Below the pieces are notes generated by a model, which worked only from the letters and a program-made list of their open reading frames with translations, was not told the DNA's origin and ran no database searches. Of a stretch of DNA of 64,000 bases, positions 11,169 through 20,831 are shown in pieces (the stretch's first letter is position 1; each line of letters opens with the position of its first letter). The DNA is from Luffa acutangula (lineage: Eukaryota; Streptophyta; Magnoliopsida; Cucurbitales; Cucurbitaceae): the NCBI GenBank assembly GCA_036850905.1, contig CM072090.1:40127455-40191454 (forward strand). The letters are read 5' to 3'. The position numbers were made by a program, and so were the translations under genes.

Positions 11169-11492
11169 ATGGTTGTCTCCGAGAGTAGAATGTTCATTTT
11201 TGTTGTTCTTCTGATTAGCACGAACCTAATTGAAATTACAAGTGCAAGGAGATCCTTCAATCATGGTCCTCTTAAAGGTGATGTTGGTGTTGTATGTAAT
11301 CCGAGAGATCCTAGAGTTTATGAACTACATGATGTTAATCCAAGAAGATATAATCCAGGCACTCGTTGCATACCTAAAGAGGCTGACCAAGATAAGATTA
11401 TTGGAGGTAAATTGGGAAATATGGATCTTGATAGTTCAAAAGAGATTAAAGGAGACAAAAATATGGTCCATCCTCTGCCATACATTGTTTAA
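11169..11492 (+). CDS. Small secreted RALF-like peptide precursor, copy 3
   Basis: A 107-residue intact frame, three codons shorter than copies 1 and 2. One residue is missing in the signal peptide (MFIFVVLLIS). Two are missing in the conserved core, which reads VNPRRYNPGTRC and so loses the RG of the RALF-like NPxxRG motif. The outer cysteines are kept and the inner two are again Tyr. The tail is unchanged (GDKNMVHPLPYIV). All deletions are in frame, which argues for recent coding constraint. The overlapping frame at 11230-11535 is a shadow. RALF-like assignment is tentative. Confidence 0.58.
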   Translation: MVVSESRMFIFVVLLISTNLIEITSARRSFNHGPLKGDVGVVCNPRDPRVYELHDVNPRRYNPGTRCIPKEADQDKIIGGKLGNMDLDSSKEIKGDKNMVHPLPYIV

Positions 11493-11865
11493 ATTCATTT
11501 GGCAAGTTGATTGTTTGTTATGTAATTTAATTTGAAAGAATATTTCAATAAAATAAACATGTTATTGTCAATATCAAGAGCAATGGAAAAAAAATCAAAA
11601 TTATTCATTTTACTACATTGACGAGTCAATTTCTTTTAAAATATGAGAATACTAGTTATCTCGCATTAACTAAAGAATGATCAAATCAAATTAATGGAGT
11701 TTTAGGCCAACATGAGTAGCAACCTTCTTCACTCCTTCATTTGTTGTACCAAAAATATTAATAGAGGTCTACATTTAATTTTTATCATCAACATCATATT
11801 TGAGTAGTACTTATTTGAAAAATATTTGGTTGTGTTGTGATTTCATTTCGGTTTTATGTAAACCT

Positions 11866-12745
11866 GCCAAGAGCACCCCCCTCGAGTAATTGGTCTTACA
11901 TATAAAGGATCATGTACTCATACTTCAAAATTGCCTTGCCAAGCAACATGAAATAAATTTTTGAAGGTCAATAGAAAATTTATTGCTAATTGCCTGAAAT
12001 GAGAAGCAAAAATATTATGATAAAGATGTTCTTTAGTAATATCATCATGACTTTCGAAATCATGCACAGTGGTAATACCAAAGCAAATACGTGAGTAGTG
12101 GGGTCTTGAGCTAAGTCTTGGCTAAATCTTGAAAAATATTAGTGTCATGATGTCTTTCAAATCATCCTAGCCATTGCCCGACTATAATAATGCTTGCTAA
12201 GAACACCCATGTTGTGGCAAATCGACCTGGAAGGTAATAGGTGATTCCTATAGCACTTCCTTGGACAATGCTCAAGGCTCTAGGTTGAGTAACATGGACA
12301 ACTTTTAATTCATTATTGAATTCAATAAGTTTTTGCCAATAACCATGCCCGCTTAATACAAACATTAAAAGTCCATATAAAATGAGCACCTAGGAAAAAC
12401 TAGCCATATGTGCAAATAATGAAGAATCATAAGATCGAATTACCTAGGATGTTTGTGCCTATAACAAATCGTGAAGTCATCCATTAATAGTAACGGAACT
12501 CTGCCAAAGTTTCCCCTCGTAATATGAGTTACTATCCCTTAATCACTACCCAAAACATCTAACTGCATTTTTCCAACTGAAATGGAATATTACTATCGAA
12601 ATTGAATTGTACGTATCAAAAATAGCTCTAAGAAGACATTATCCCAAGTAGATAGTTGACATGTACCCATCTTCTAAATCCCCATCACAAGGGAGATGCA
12701 AACCAATATTTACTTTATCCGATATTAAATGCGAGTTATGAAAAA
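11866..12745 (-). pseudogene. psaA-psaB: Plastid-derived psaA-psaB fragment, unit 4
   Basis: Same content as the unit 3 copy: psaB start region (about 11870-12160), psaA C-terminus (LSGHGYWQKLIEF and QPRALSIVQGSAIGITYYL, 12200-12360), and the SDKVNIGLHLPCDGD stretch near 12690. It lacks the SINE, MITE and MULE found in other units, so it supplies their empty sites. Duplicated sequence continues to about 12861 and then stops abruptly at TAGTTAGAGTG. Confidence 0.85.
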
Positions 12746-12861
12746 ATAAATTCAAACCTTGTGATTGCAAAAGATATTTTTTTGACTTAATTTTTTTCTT
12801 ATGGTTAAATTTTTTTTTCCCATACAAACATGTTCCAATTATGGTACATTTCTAGTTAGAG

Positions 12862-13191
12862 TGTGTTGCCTTCTAATGTGAGGCTAAAATATGCAATAAA
12901 CAACTCACAAACATGCAAGTGGACACATCTAGCAACAAGTAATAAATATTTTTATATCATTCTCCACAAAGATTGAGTTTAGGAAATGCACTACTTCTAA
13001 ACCTATTTTCAATGAAATTCAATAATAACTAGTGACCAAATTGTTCATTAACTAAGTGCAAGTTTTAAAATGTAAACACAAGCTTAAAGTGACAAAATGT
13101 AGAGAAAACATTATTAAAAAGGTTGAATGGACACAAAATGATAGGTTCAGAGTAGAGGCTTTTATACTGTCATCGATTATTTTGTTGTAGC
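12862..13191. other. Unassigned AT-rich sequence interrupting unit 4
   Basis: Sequence unlike the other units begins at 12862, continues on the far side of the LTR element (19088 to about 19430), and unit-like downstream sequence resumes near 19440. The unit 4 copy of the RALF-like gene is missing between these points. No coding signal; identity not recognised. Confidence 0.5.
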
Positions 13192-13744
13192 TGTTGATGC
13201 CGAAATTTGGCCAAGGGACTCACCTGACCTTCACGTGCCATCAACGGTGAATTTGTAGAAGCTGGGGAAGACGTGACCTGCAAGACCAGCAAAAATCGCT
13301 GCACACCGGCGTGGTGTAGGCCACACCGCCTCCGATGCTTAAGTCAGAAAATGGGAAAAGAGCAGGTAAGTAAGAGAAGAGTGTCGATAATTCCGTTCGG
13401 GTCCCCTTCTTCAGTGGCGAAGAGGGGTATAAATACCGGTTTATGCTCCTAGGGTTTTTTAGGAGTTCGGAGGCGTTTCGGGACAAACCAGGCGATCCGG
13501 GGCGGCTAGAGGCTACAAGGTCCAAACGGGGCCCGACGGGATCGGCCCGCACGAATGGGCCGAGGGTCGGCCTCGGCCCATGGCCGAGGCCGAGCAGGAG
13601 GTCGGGCCAAAAGCCCGACCCCTTCGGTCTTGGCCCGTCCCGCTCGTTGGTTTCGCCTCTTGGGTCCATCTTCAGGTCTGATTTCTACTCGATTGTCCTT
13701 GTCAGCTCCTTGTGCATCTGGGTGGTCCAAAATTACCCATAACA
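13192..13744 (-). repeat. LTR, 3' end of element (553 bp)
   Basis: Starts TGTTGATGCCG and ends ATTACCCATAACA. About 81 bp present here, including the near-palindrome GGCCTCGGCC-CAT-GGCCGAGGCC, are missing from the other LTR. The missing part is bounded by GCCCGAC repeats, consistent with a slippage or recombination deletion. Confidence 0.9.
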
Positions 13745-13775
13745 TTAAGCCCCCACTCTTGAATTGGGATTCAGG
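13745..13775 (-). other. Polypurine tract of LTR element
   Basis: On the minus strand AGAGTGGGGGCTTAA directly precedes the 3' LTR, a normal place and composition for plus-strand priming. Confidence 0.7.
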
Positions 13776-15794
13776 TGCGACTTAATGCTATAGGTTGAGC
13801 TCCTTAAGCCCAATTTAAGAGTACGACTCTTGTCTCGTACTGACTCATGTATGACTTCTTTGTCATCCTGCAAGATAGGACAAAAGTGGTTGGAGGGCCT
13901 CTTTGGTCGGCCTCAGCCTCGGGAAGAGGCCGAGCACAGCGAGACCCCCGTACTCGGTCACTCGGAGTGCTTCATTCCAGATCCAGGGCTTACCCACAAC
14001 TACAAATAGGCAAGAATAGAAGACTTTCACAACTCCTGCATTAAAAAGTTAATTTCTGCAAAATAAGGAGGAAGGAGGAGGCTAGGGTTGGCCTCGGCCT
14101 CGGCCTCTGGTCCCTGTTAACTCAATACCTAGCCCCCTGCATTCATTATCCCCTGCTACTCCTTCGTCATGCCTCACGCAATTTCAGAATTACATGAAAA
14201 AGCCTCATCATAATTTATGAAATAATCTTATCTTAGATAAATAAGAAAACTTGGGTCAAAACCATGCAAAAAGTGGTTACAATGACGACATGGTATGGGA
14301 TCAAAATAATCACCGTGATGACTATAGCAAAGGAATGGAATGGCCTTAACCTATCCCCATTCCCAGCCCCTACTCAAATTGTGCATTTAATACCTCAGGA
14401 GTTGCATTTCTTGTGTAGGAAGGACTAATTTCATACCTGGCCTTTTGAAGGTGGATGGTCGGCCTCGGCCCTAGCATGAGGCCGATCTACACTTTTACAT
14501 CGCCAGCTCATTCACTTCATGGTTATATTGTTGTGCAGGCTCACTCCATGGTCGAACATTTCCTTGCTACTTTGAATGTTTCGGTTGTGTTAACAAGTGA
14601 AGTGACTGAGGGTTGGCCTCGAAGCTAGGATGTTCGGCCTCGGCTTTGGCATGAGGCCGAGCATTTCTTCTGCTTTGCTTGCTAATCTACTTTATTGTAT
14701 CCATCCCGATGGTGCATACACTCAGTCGGGGAAACCTGGGGAGGTTGAGGAAATACTCAAACCTCTCTTCAAGTGTTGTAATCATCCCAAGGGTGCGTAC
14801 ACTCAGTTGGGGAAAAGCTTGGGGAGGTTGAAGGCATGCGTCAACCTGCAAGAGTTTAGTCTCCTTCCAAGGGAAAGTGCAGAAGTTCGGCCTCTACAAG
14901 AATCACTCTCGTTTGGCCATATGTGCCCATCCTATGGAAAAATGCTTTGCACAAACATAGTATAAAGAATTTTATCAAATTTGCAAGTGTCTGCATCGTA
15001 CCATGGGAAAAAGCTAAAAATGAGAATAAATAATCTTAAAAATAGCTCCACAGCTGTTCGTAATCCTAACTTGAATAAGAAAAGAAAGTCAAAATCATCG
15101 CAACATGGCCATGATTATGATGGACTCGGTCTGTCCTTACTCCCAACCCCCCACTCAAAATGTGCATTCATTACCTTGGACATGCATTTTTTTAGTAAGG
15201 AAAAACTAACTTCGTACCTGGGCCTCTAAGGGTGGAGTTCGGCCTTGGCCTCTGGATGGTCGGCCTCGGCCTTGGCATGAGGCGGATCAGCTCCTCTGTG
15301 TTGTTCGCTTGCTTGTTTTCCATCCTAAGGGTGCGTGCACCCAGTCAGGGAAAACTTGGGGAGGTCAAGGAAATTACCGAGCCTCTTTCATCCCAGGGGT
15401 GCGTACACTTTGTTGGGGACTTGGAGAGGCTGAGGAATTTCCCGAGCCCCCACTTAAAATATGCATTCCGGATTTAAAGAGTTGCATTTTTTTCAGTAAG
15501 AAAATATAATGTCATACTTGGTCTTTTGAGGACAAAGTTCATCCTTGAAGCTGAGGTAGCCGGCCCCGACCTTGGCATGAGGTCGATCCTCGCTTCTCCA
15601 TCACCTGTTTGCTTGCCTCATAGTTGGACTCATGTGCGGATATTTTTCCTGCGAAGTGACTACCGGACTCAGTCGAGCCCCATTCCTTGTCTAATGGTCA
15701 GCCTCAGCCTTGGCATGAGGACGAGCATTTTCCCTGCATGGCTTGAGAAGTTTGAGGAAAGCTTGGGGAGGCTTTGGGATTTCCCCAGGCCTCT
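13776..15794. repeat. Non-coding GC-rich body with dispersed modules
   Basis: Recurring modules: a GGTCGGCCTCGGCC + TTGGCATGAGGCCGA block (about 14460, 14625, 15255, 15560, 15700, also 17095) and a CCCCCACTCAAAATGTGCATTC + GCATTTTTT + AGTAAGGA block (about 14350, 15150, 15450, 16980). Single relatives of the 84-bp unit occur near 14760, 15330 and 17220-17395. No protein is supported. Confidence 0.8.
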
Positions 15795-16830
15795 CTTCAA
15801 GCATCATGGTCATCCTAGGGGTGCGTACACTCTTTTGGGGAAAAGGCTTGGGGAGGCCTAGGAAATTCTCAGGGCCTCTCTTCAAGCGTCGTGGTCATCT
15901 CAGGGGTGCGTACACTCTCCTGGGGAAAAAGCTTGGGGAGCCCTAGGAATTTCCCAAGCCTCTCTTCAAGCATCGTGGTCATCCCAGGGGTGCGTACACT
16001 CTTCTGGGGAAAAGGCTTGGGGAGGCCTAGGAATTTTCTTAGCCTCTCTTCAAGCATCGTGGTCATCTCAGGGGTGCGTACACTCTTCTGGGGAAAAGGC
16101 TTGGGGAGGCCTAAGAATTTCCTTAGCCTCTCTTCAAGCATCGTGGTCATCCTAGGGGTGCGTACACTCTTCTGGGGAAAAGGCTTGGGGAGGTCTAGGA
16201 ATTTCCTTAGCCTCTCTTCAAGCATCGTGGTCATCCCAGGGGTGCGTACACTCTTCTGGGGAAAAGGCTTGGGGAGGCCTAGGAATTTTCTTAGCCTCTC
16301 TTCAAGCATCGTGGTCATCCCAGGGGTGCGTACACTCTTCTGGGGAAAAGGCTTGGGGAGGCCTAGGAATTTCCTTAGCCTCTCTTCAAGCAGAAGAGTG
16401 AAAAGGCTTGGGGAGGCCTAGAAATTTCCTTAGCCTCTCTTCAAGCATCATGGTCATCCCAGGGGTGCATACACTCTTCTAGGGAAAAGGCTTGGGGAGG
16501 CCTAGGAAATTCCTTAGCCTCTCTTCAAGCATCGTGGTCATCCTAGGGGTCCGTACACTCTTCTGGGGAAAAGGCTTGGGGAGGCCTAGGAATTTCCTTA
16601 GCCTCTCTTCAAGCATCGTGGCCATCCGAGGGGTGCGTACACTCTTCTTGGGAAAAGGCTTGGGGAGGCCTAGGAATTTCCTTAGCCTCTCTTCAAGCAT
16701 CGTGGCCATCCCAGGGGTGCGTACACTCTTCTTGGGAAAAGGCTTGGGGAGGCCTAGGAAATTCCCAGAGCCTCTCTTCAAGCGTCGTATTCTTCCCGAG
16801 GGTGCGTACACTCAGTCGGGGAACAAAGTA
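15795..16830. repeat. 84-bp tandem repeat array, about 12 units
   Basis: Unit starts with CTTCAAGCATCGTGGTCATC recur at 15795, 15880, 15964, 16048, 16132, 16216, 16300, 16384, 16439, 16523, 16607, 16691 and 16776. The unit at 16384 is cut to 55 bp. Because 84 is 28 codons, open frames run through the array on both strands; these are by-products, not genes. Confidence 0.95.
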
Positions 16831-17711
16831 TGCTTAAACTGCCTTCTATCATATTTCCACACAACTTTGATGGCCCATGAAGCAACAAAGTATTTTAAAG
16901 GGAGAAACTATACTCAAAAACTTGAAGCTTGAAAATAGTCAGGCAACAACCATTGCAATATAACTCATGATTACTCTCAGTCCCCCACTCAAAAACATGT
17001 ATTCAATACATAAAACATGCATTTTTTGAGTAAGGAAAGACTTACCTCGTGACCGGGCTCTTGAAGGTGGTGATCGACCTTAGCCTCTAGGTGGTCGGCC
17101 TCGACCTTGGTATGAGGCCGGCCAACTCTTCTGTGTTATCTGCGCGCTCAGTCCGTGACTCGACTTACGTGTAGAGCACCTCTTTTTCGGCTCGAACCGC
17201 TTCAGCCACGATAAAGGTCAAGTGTCGTGGTCTTCCCAGAGGTGCGTACACTCTTCTGGGGAAAAGCTTGGGGAGGCTTGGGATTTTCCCAGGCCCCTCT
17301 TCAAGCTGATGTGTTCATCCCAGGGGTGCGTACACTCTCCTGGGGAAAGCCTAGGGAGGCCTAGGGAGTTCCCGGGTCTCTCTTCAAGCAACTGTAAACT
17401 TCTTGCCCTTCGGGCTCTTGTTGTGCCTCTCGAATCGCGACCTTTCGTTTTCTGCCTGACTCTCCATTAGATGGTCCTCCTAAAATTGCTCGGATCTCGA
17501 GCGGTGGGTTGACACCGCCTTTACCCTTATCTGCTGGTAATGACCTCTAGCTTCTGTCACTCCCCACAAACTCCTTGAGGTAACCCTCTCGGATCAGGGT
17601 TTCTATCTCGTCTCCGCACAGCCTTGCGGCTCCTTCGCCTCTGGTCGGCCTCGGCCATTGGCCGAGCACTGCTCTTGCCGGCTTTGACATCTCTCTCTTC
17701 TTGTTTGGATC

Positions 17712-18284
17712 TCAAGTTCCTTGATGCTTATGCACCTTTGTGCCCGGGTCATGAATTGTCCGTGGCTGTCTTTCACCGATCGAGTTAAGTAGTCTTTCAT
17801 CCTGCAGACCTGGAATCGCAGTAATCAAGGCAAATCCATCGTCATAGCCTTCTACCTGCAAAACTTTGTTATTAAATCTGTTAATATAATCCTTCAAGCT
17901 TTCTCGGGGCCCCTGCTTTACTGTTAGCAAATTGATATGAGGCTTCTGTCGGCTCCGGGCCCCGAGGCATTGCGTAACAAATGCTCGGGCCAATTCTTTA
18001 GCCAAACCGATTGACTTTCGTGGGATCTTACTAAACCATTGTCTTGCCAAACCCGTGAGTGTTAGCGCAAAGCCTCGGCACCTTGTCGCTTCGTCTTTTA
18101 GCCATTTGGATAGCTCTCGCCATTTTTGGCCCTGCACGGCCTCGGACTTTGCCTGAGCCTCCGACTTTTTCCTGTCATTATTCCCTGTGTACGTACCTAA
18201 CGCTGTCTTTAGCGGCGAACTTCTGCGGACCTTTTTGCCACTAGGCTTCTGCTCGGCCTCGGCCATTGGCCGAGGAGTGCTCAT
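17712..18284 (-). pseudogene. gag: Retrotransposon gag remnant (Ty3/gypsy type)
   Basis: A 190-residue frame. The core RCRGFALTLTGLARQWFSKI, then LARAFVTQCLGAR, HINLLTVKQGPRESLKDYI, NRFNNKVLQVEG is the retrotransposon gag domain (Pfam retrotrans_gag type). The N-terminus likely continues in another frame at 18423-18241, and the C-terminus shifts frame near 17745 into QFMTRAQRCISIKELE. That leaves at least two frameshifts. The conserved gag reads on the same strand as the PBS-PPT direction. No CCHC knuckle, protease or polymerase follows. Confidence 0.8.
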
Positions 18285-18591
18285 GTCGGATCTGGCCTAC
18301 ATCTTCTACCCGGCGTCTTTTTCCTCTGCCTTCTTGATGCTGGTCGGATACGGAAGCTTCCCGGCTCTCTCTCTCCTTCTGCTGGTTGTCCTCTTGGGTT
18401 AGGTCCACAGCATCATGGCACACGGAACCTTACAACAGTCTTCGAAGTTAGAGTCGACCTTTTCCATACCGAGGTCGACCCCAGTCTGGCTCGACGCTTT
18501 CTGCTCATACCCGAGGCTTCCCTCTAGTTTCTGAACACGATCCATCCTGCAGACCACCACCGATGTGCGATCCGAACTGGCAAGCACTCTT

Positions 18592-18609
18592 CCCCACAGA
18601 CGGCGCCAA
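18592..18609 (-). other. Primer binding site of LTR element
   Basis: Minus strand TTGGCGCCGTCTGTGGGG begins one to two bases inside the right LTR. A TGGCGCC start is typical of many plant Ty3/gypsy primer sites. Confidence 0.8.
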
Positions 18610-18610
18610 C

Positions 18611-19082
18611 TGTTGATGCCGAAATTTGGCCAAGGGACTCACCGGACCTTCACGTACCATCAATGGTGAATTTGTAGAAGCTGGGGAAGACGTGACCTGC
18701 AAGACCAGCAAAAACCGCTGCACACCGGCGTGGTGTAGGCCACACCGCCTCCAATGCTTAAGTCAGAAAATGGGAAAAGAGCAGGTAAGTAAGAGAAGAG
18801 TGTCGATAATTTCGTTCGGGTCCCCTTCTTCAGTGGCGAAGAGGGGTATAAATACCTGCTTATGCTCCTAGGGTTTTTTAGGAGTTCGGAGGCGTTTCGG
18901 GACAAACCAGGCGGATCCAGGGCTGCTAGAGGCTACAAGGTCCAAATGGGGCCCGACCCCTTCGGTCTTGTCCCGTCCCGCTCGCCGGTTTCGCCTCTTG
19001 GGTCCATCTTCCAGTCTGATTTCTACTCGATTGTCCTTGTCAACTCCTTGTGCATCTGGGTGGTCCAAAATTACCCATAACA
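18611..19082 (-). repeat. LTR, 5' end of element (472 bp)
   Basis: Same ends as the 13192 LTR, with scattered substitutions and an 81-bp deletion relative to it. The substitutions mean the insertion is not brand new. It is followed at once by the GTAGC duplication. Confidence 0.9.
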
Positions 19083-19429
19083 GTAGCAATTCTCATGCAA
19101 TTTCCACATCACTCAACATTTTTCTACATGAATTTCCCAATTCTCTTTAGGTATAGTGATTAAACTCTCATTTAAACACTTATTTTAAAGTTCTACTGAC
19201 TTGTGCATTAGGTAAGTGTTTATTTCTAAACTATCCACTAGCTAGCTGCGACTTTAAAACAAGCTAATGTAAAGTAAAGTAATCGAAAACAATGACAACA
19301 TTGCTAAATAACTATTGGCCAAACGAAAATCTAGCATTGAACATTAAGAACACTTTACTTTAAACTAGAAATTACAGAATTTACTTCAACTCTACTATCA
19401 GTTCAAGTATAAAGCTCCCTTATCCTCAC

Positions 19430-20650
19430 CTAAAAAGGACATTGTGCATGAACCAGTTAAGTTATGCTTAGGAATGTTCATTTTTTCTGTGGAAAATGGG
19501 GGAGGAAGTAAGGAAAAAAAAAAAACTTTGCAAGCTAAACATACAGGAATAGATAATATACCAGTGTCGGTGCATGCATTGGCAATGCATAGTATGCACA
19601 TTGGTGTGGCGTCTTTTCTACTAAAAAAAAGTCATTATGACTATTTCAAAATATTATTATTTTTTATTTTTTTTTTCTCTTTCCCTTCCTTTTTTCCTTT
19701 TCTTTTCCTATTTCCAATATCTCTCTTTCTCCTGACCTCTTTCACGATTTCATGACTATTCTTTCTCTTTTTTTCTCTTTCTTCCTTTCTCTTCTGTTTT
19801 TTCCCTCTCTTGGATAATTGAGCGCATGGGTTCAAATCTTGTAAATTAATCAATTAATTTTTTATATACATGACTGCAGCTCAAATGCAAATGCACACAG
19901 ACCATGGCTCAGACCTGACCTATGACCACATCCTAGATCAGTGCTTCAGTTAAACGGTTTGCCGTTTACAATACCGAAACAAACCATCGGTTTGGTGGCG
20001 GTTTTTGGTTGCCTGCACCCCTACCAACAAGAGAATTTGGAAAGCAATCCTTTCCCACTATTTCTAGAGAATACGTGAGTCCACTCCCACCCAAAGAATA
20101 CGCGAGTCCACTAACTCTCCTATTTGTCAACATTAAGGTGGTATATCCCTGCATACAGCCAAGTTTTTTCCTAATTATATTATCCTTTTTTAAAAAAAAT
20201 TGAATACTTTATTATGAAAGGGGAGAGTTAGTTACAACAGCTTCTTCCTCAATTAAGGAGGATAGCCACCAAGGGGAGTGAACATTCTTGCAAAAAAAAA
20301 AAAAAAAAACTCTTCTTCCAACACGGAAGGAAGACCAAAATCAGGTGACCCAAAATCATGGACGATATTATCGACTTCGTTGGACGACAGAGGAGGCACC
20401 GACACGTAACCAGCCACTGCTCGTGGAGGTGGTGAAAGCTTTGAATCATGAAATCCCGAACATTTCAGACACCAAAGTGATAGTTAACGAGGTGGAAGAT
20501 CTTGCGTCTGAAGCAGGAGTCGTCTCATTCATGAAATGCCCTAGGGCGGGCAATCGAATCGTAATTATATTATCCATTTAGCTAAAGCTTGGACTACCGA
20601 AACTAATTTGAATCCTTGGGACTACAATGTCACTTTTTGCCTAAATTTTT
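19430..20650. other. Intergenic, no gene recognised
   Basis: 19440-19520 resembles the downstream part of units 1-2. A pyrimidine-rich tract of about 150 bp spans 19655-19805, followed by a B-box-like GGGTTCAAATCTT at about 19829. A 97-codon frame at 20288-20581 starting in an A run has no recognisable domain and is not called. The mTERF promoter probably lies in 20600-20830. Confidence 0.5.
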
Positions 20651-20831
20651 TTTTCTTATGGTTAGATTGACACGTGGCTTTCATCCCACAGTCCCAAGAT
20701 ACTCTCCAAAAATGAATTATATATTCAATCCAAAAATAAAGAAAGAAAAGAAATATCCAAAAACTTCCCACTGCAAAACCACACTGTTATCTTCTTCTTC
20801 ACAGCCATTTCTGAGCAAAACGAAGCTACAA

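Larger units (their letters stand above)
13192..19082 (-). mobile_element. Complete non-autonomous LTR retrotransposon, TR-GAG-like
   Basis: Two LTRs (13192-13744 and 18611-19082), both TG...CA, with a 5-bp target duplication GTAGC at 13187-13191 and 19083-19087. A TGGCGCC-type primer site sits next to the right LTR and a purine tract next to the left, so transcription runs on the minus strand. The body of about 4.9 kb has only a gag remnant at its 5' end. No protease, reverse transcriptase or integrase can be read. The rest is GC-rich non-coding DNA with tandem repeats. This layout (LTRs plus gag only) is called TR-GAG in plants. It must have used enzymes of a Ty3/gypsy partner. Confidence 0.88.

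Noticed and set aside
13241..13785. Several GC-rich frames on both strands
   Set aside because: They lie inside an LTR with known borders and have no conserved domain.
15869..16421. Open frames of 149 (-) and 176 (+) codons
   Set aside because: Produced by the 28-codon period of the tandem array; no domain and present on both strands.
15795..16830. Regular repeats resembling a CRISPR array
   Set aside because: Units are contiguous 84-bp repeats with no unique spacers, inside a plant LTR element.
20288..20581. 97-codon frame before the mTERF gene
   Set aside because: Starts in an A run, no recognisable domain, no paralogue in the window.
20616..20831. Upstream extension of the mTERF first exon
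   Set aside because: The extra 72 residues are lysine-rich and unlike a transit peptide; the MLSSSS start fits better, though I cannot exclude the longer form.
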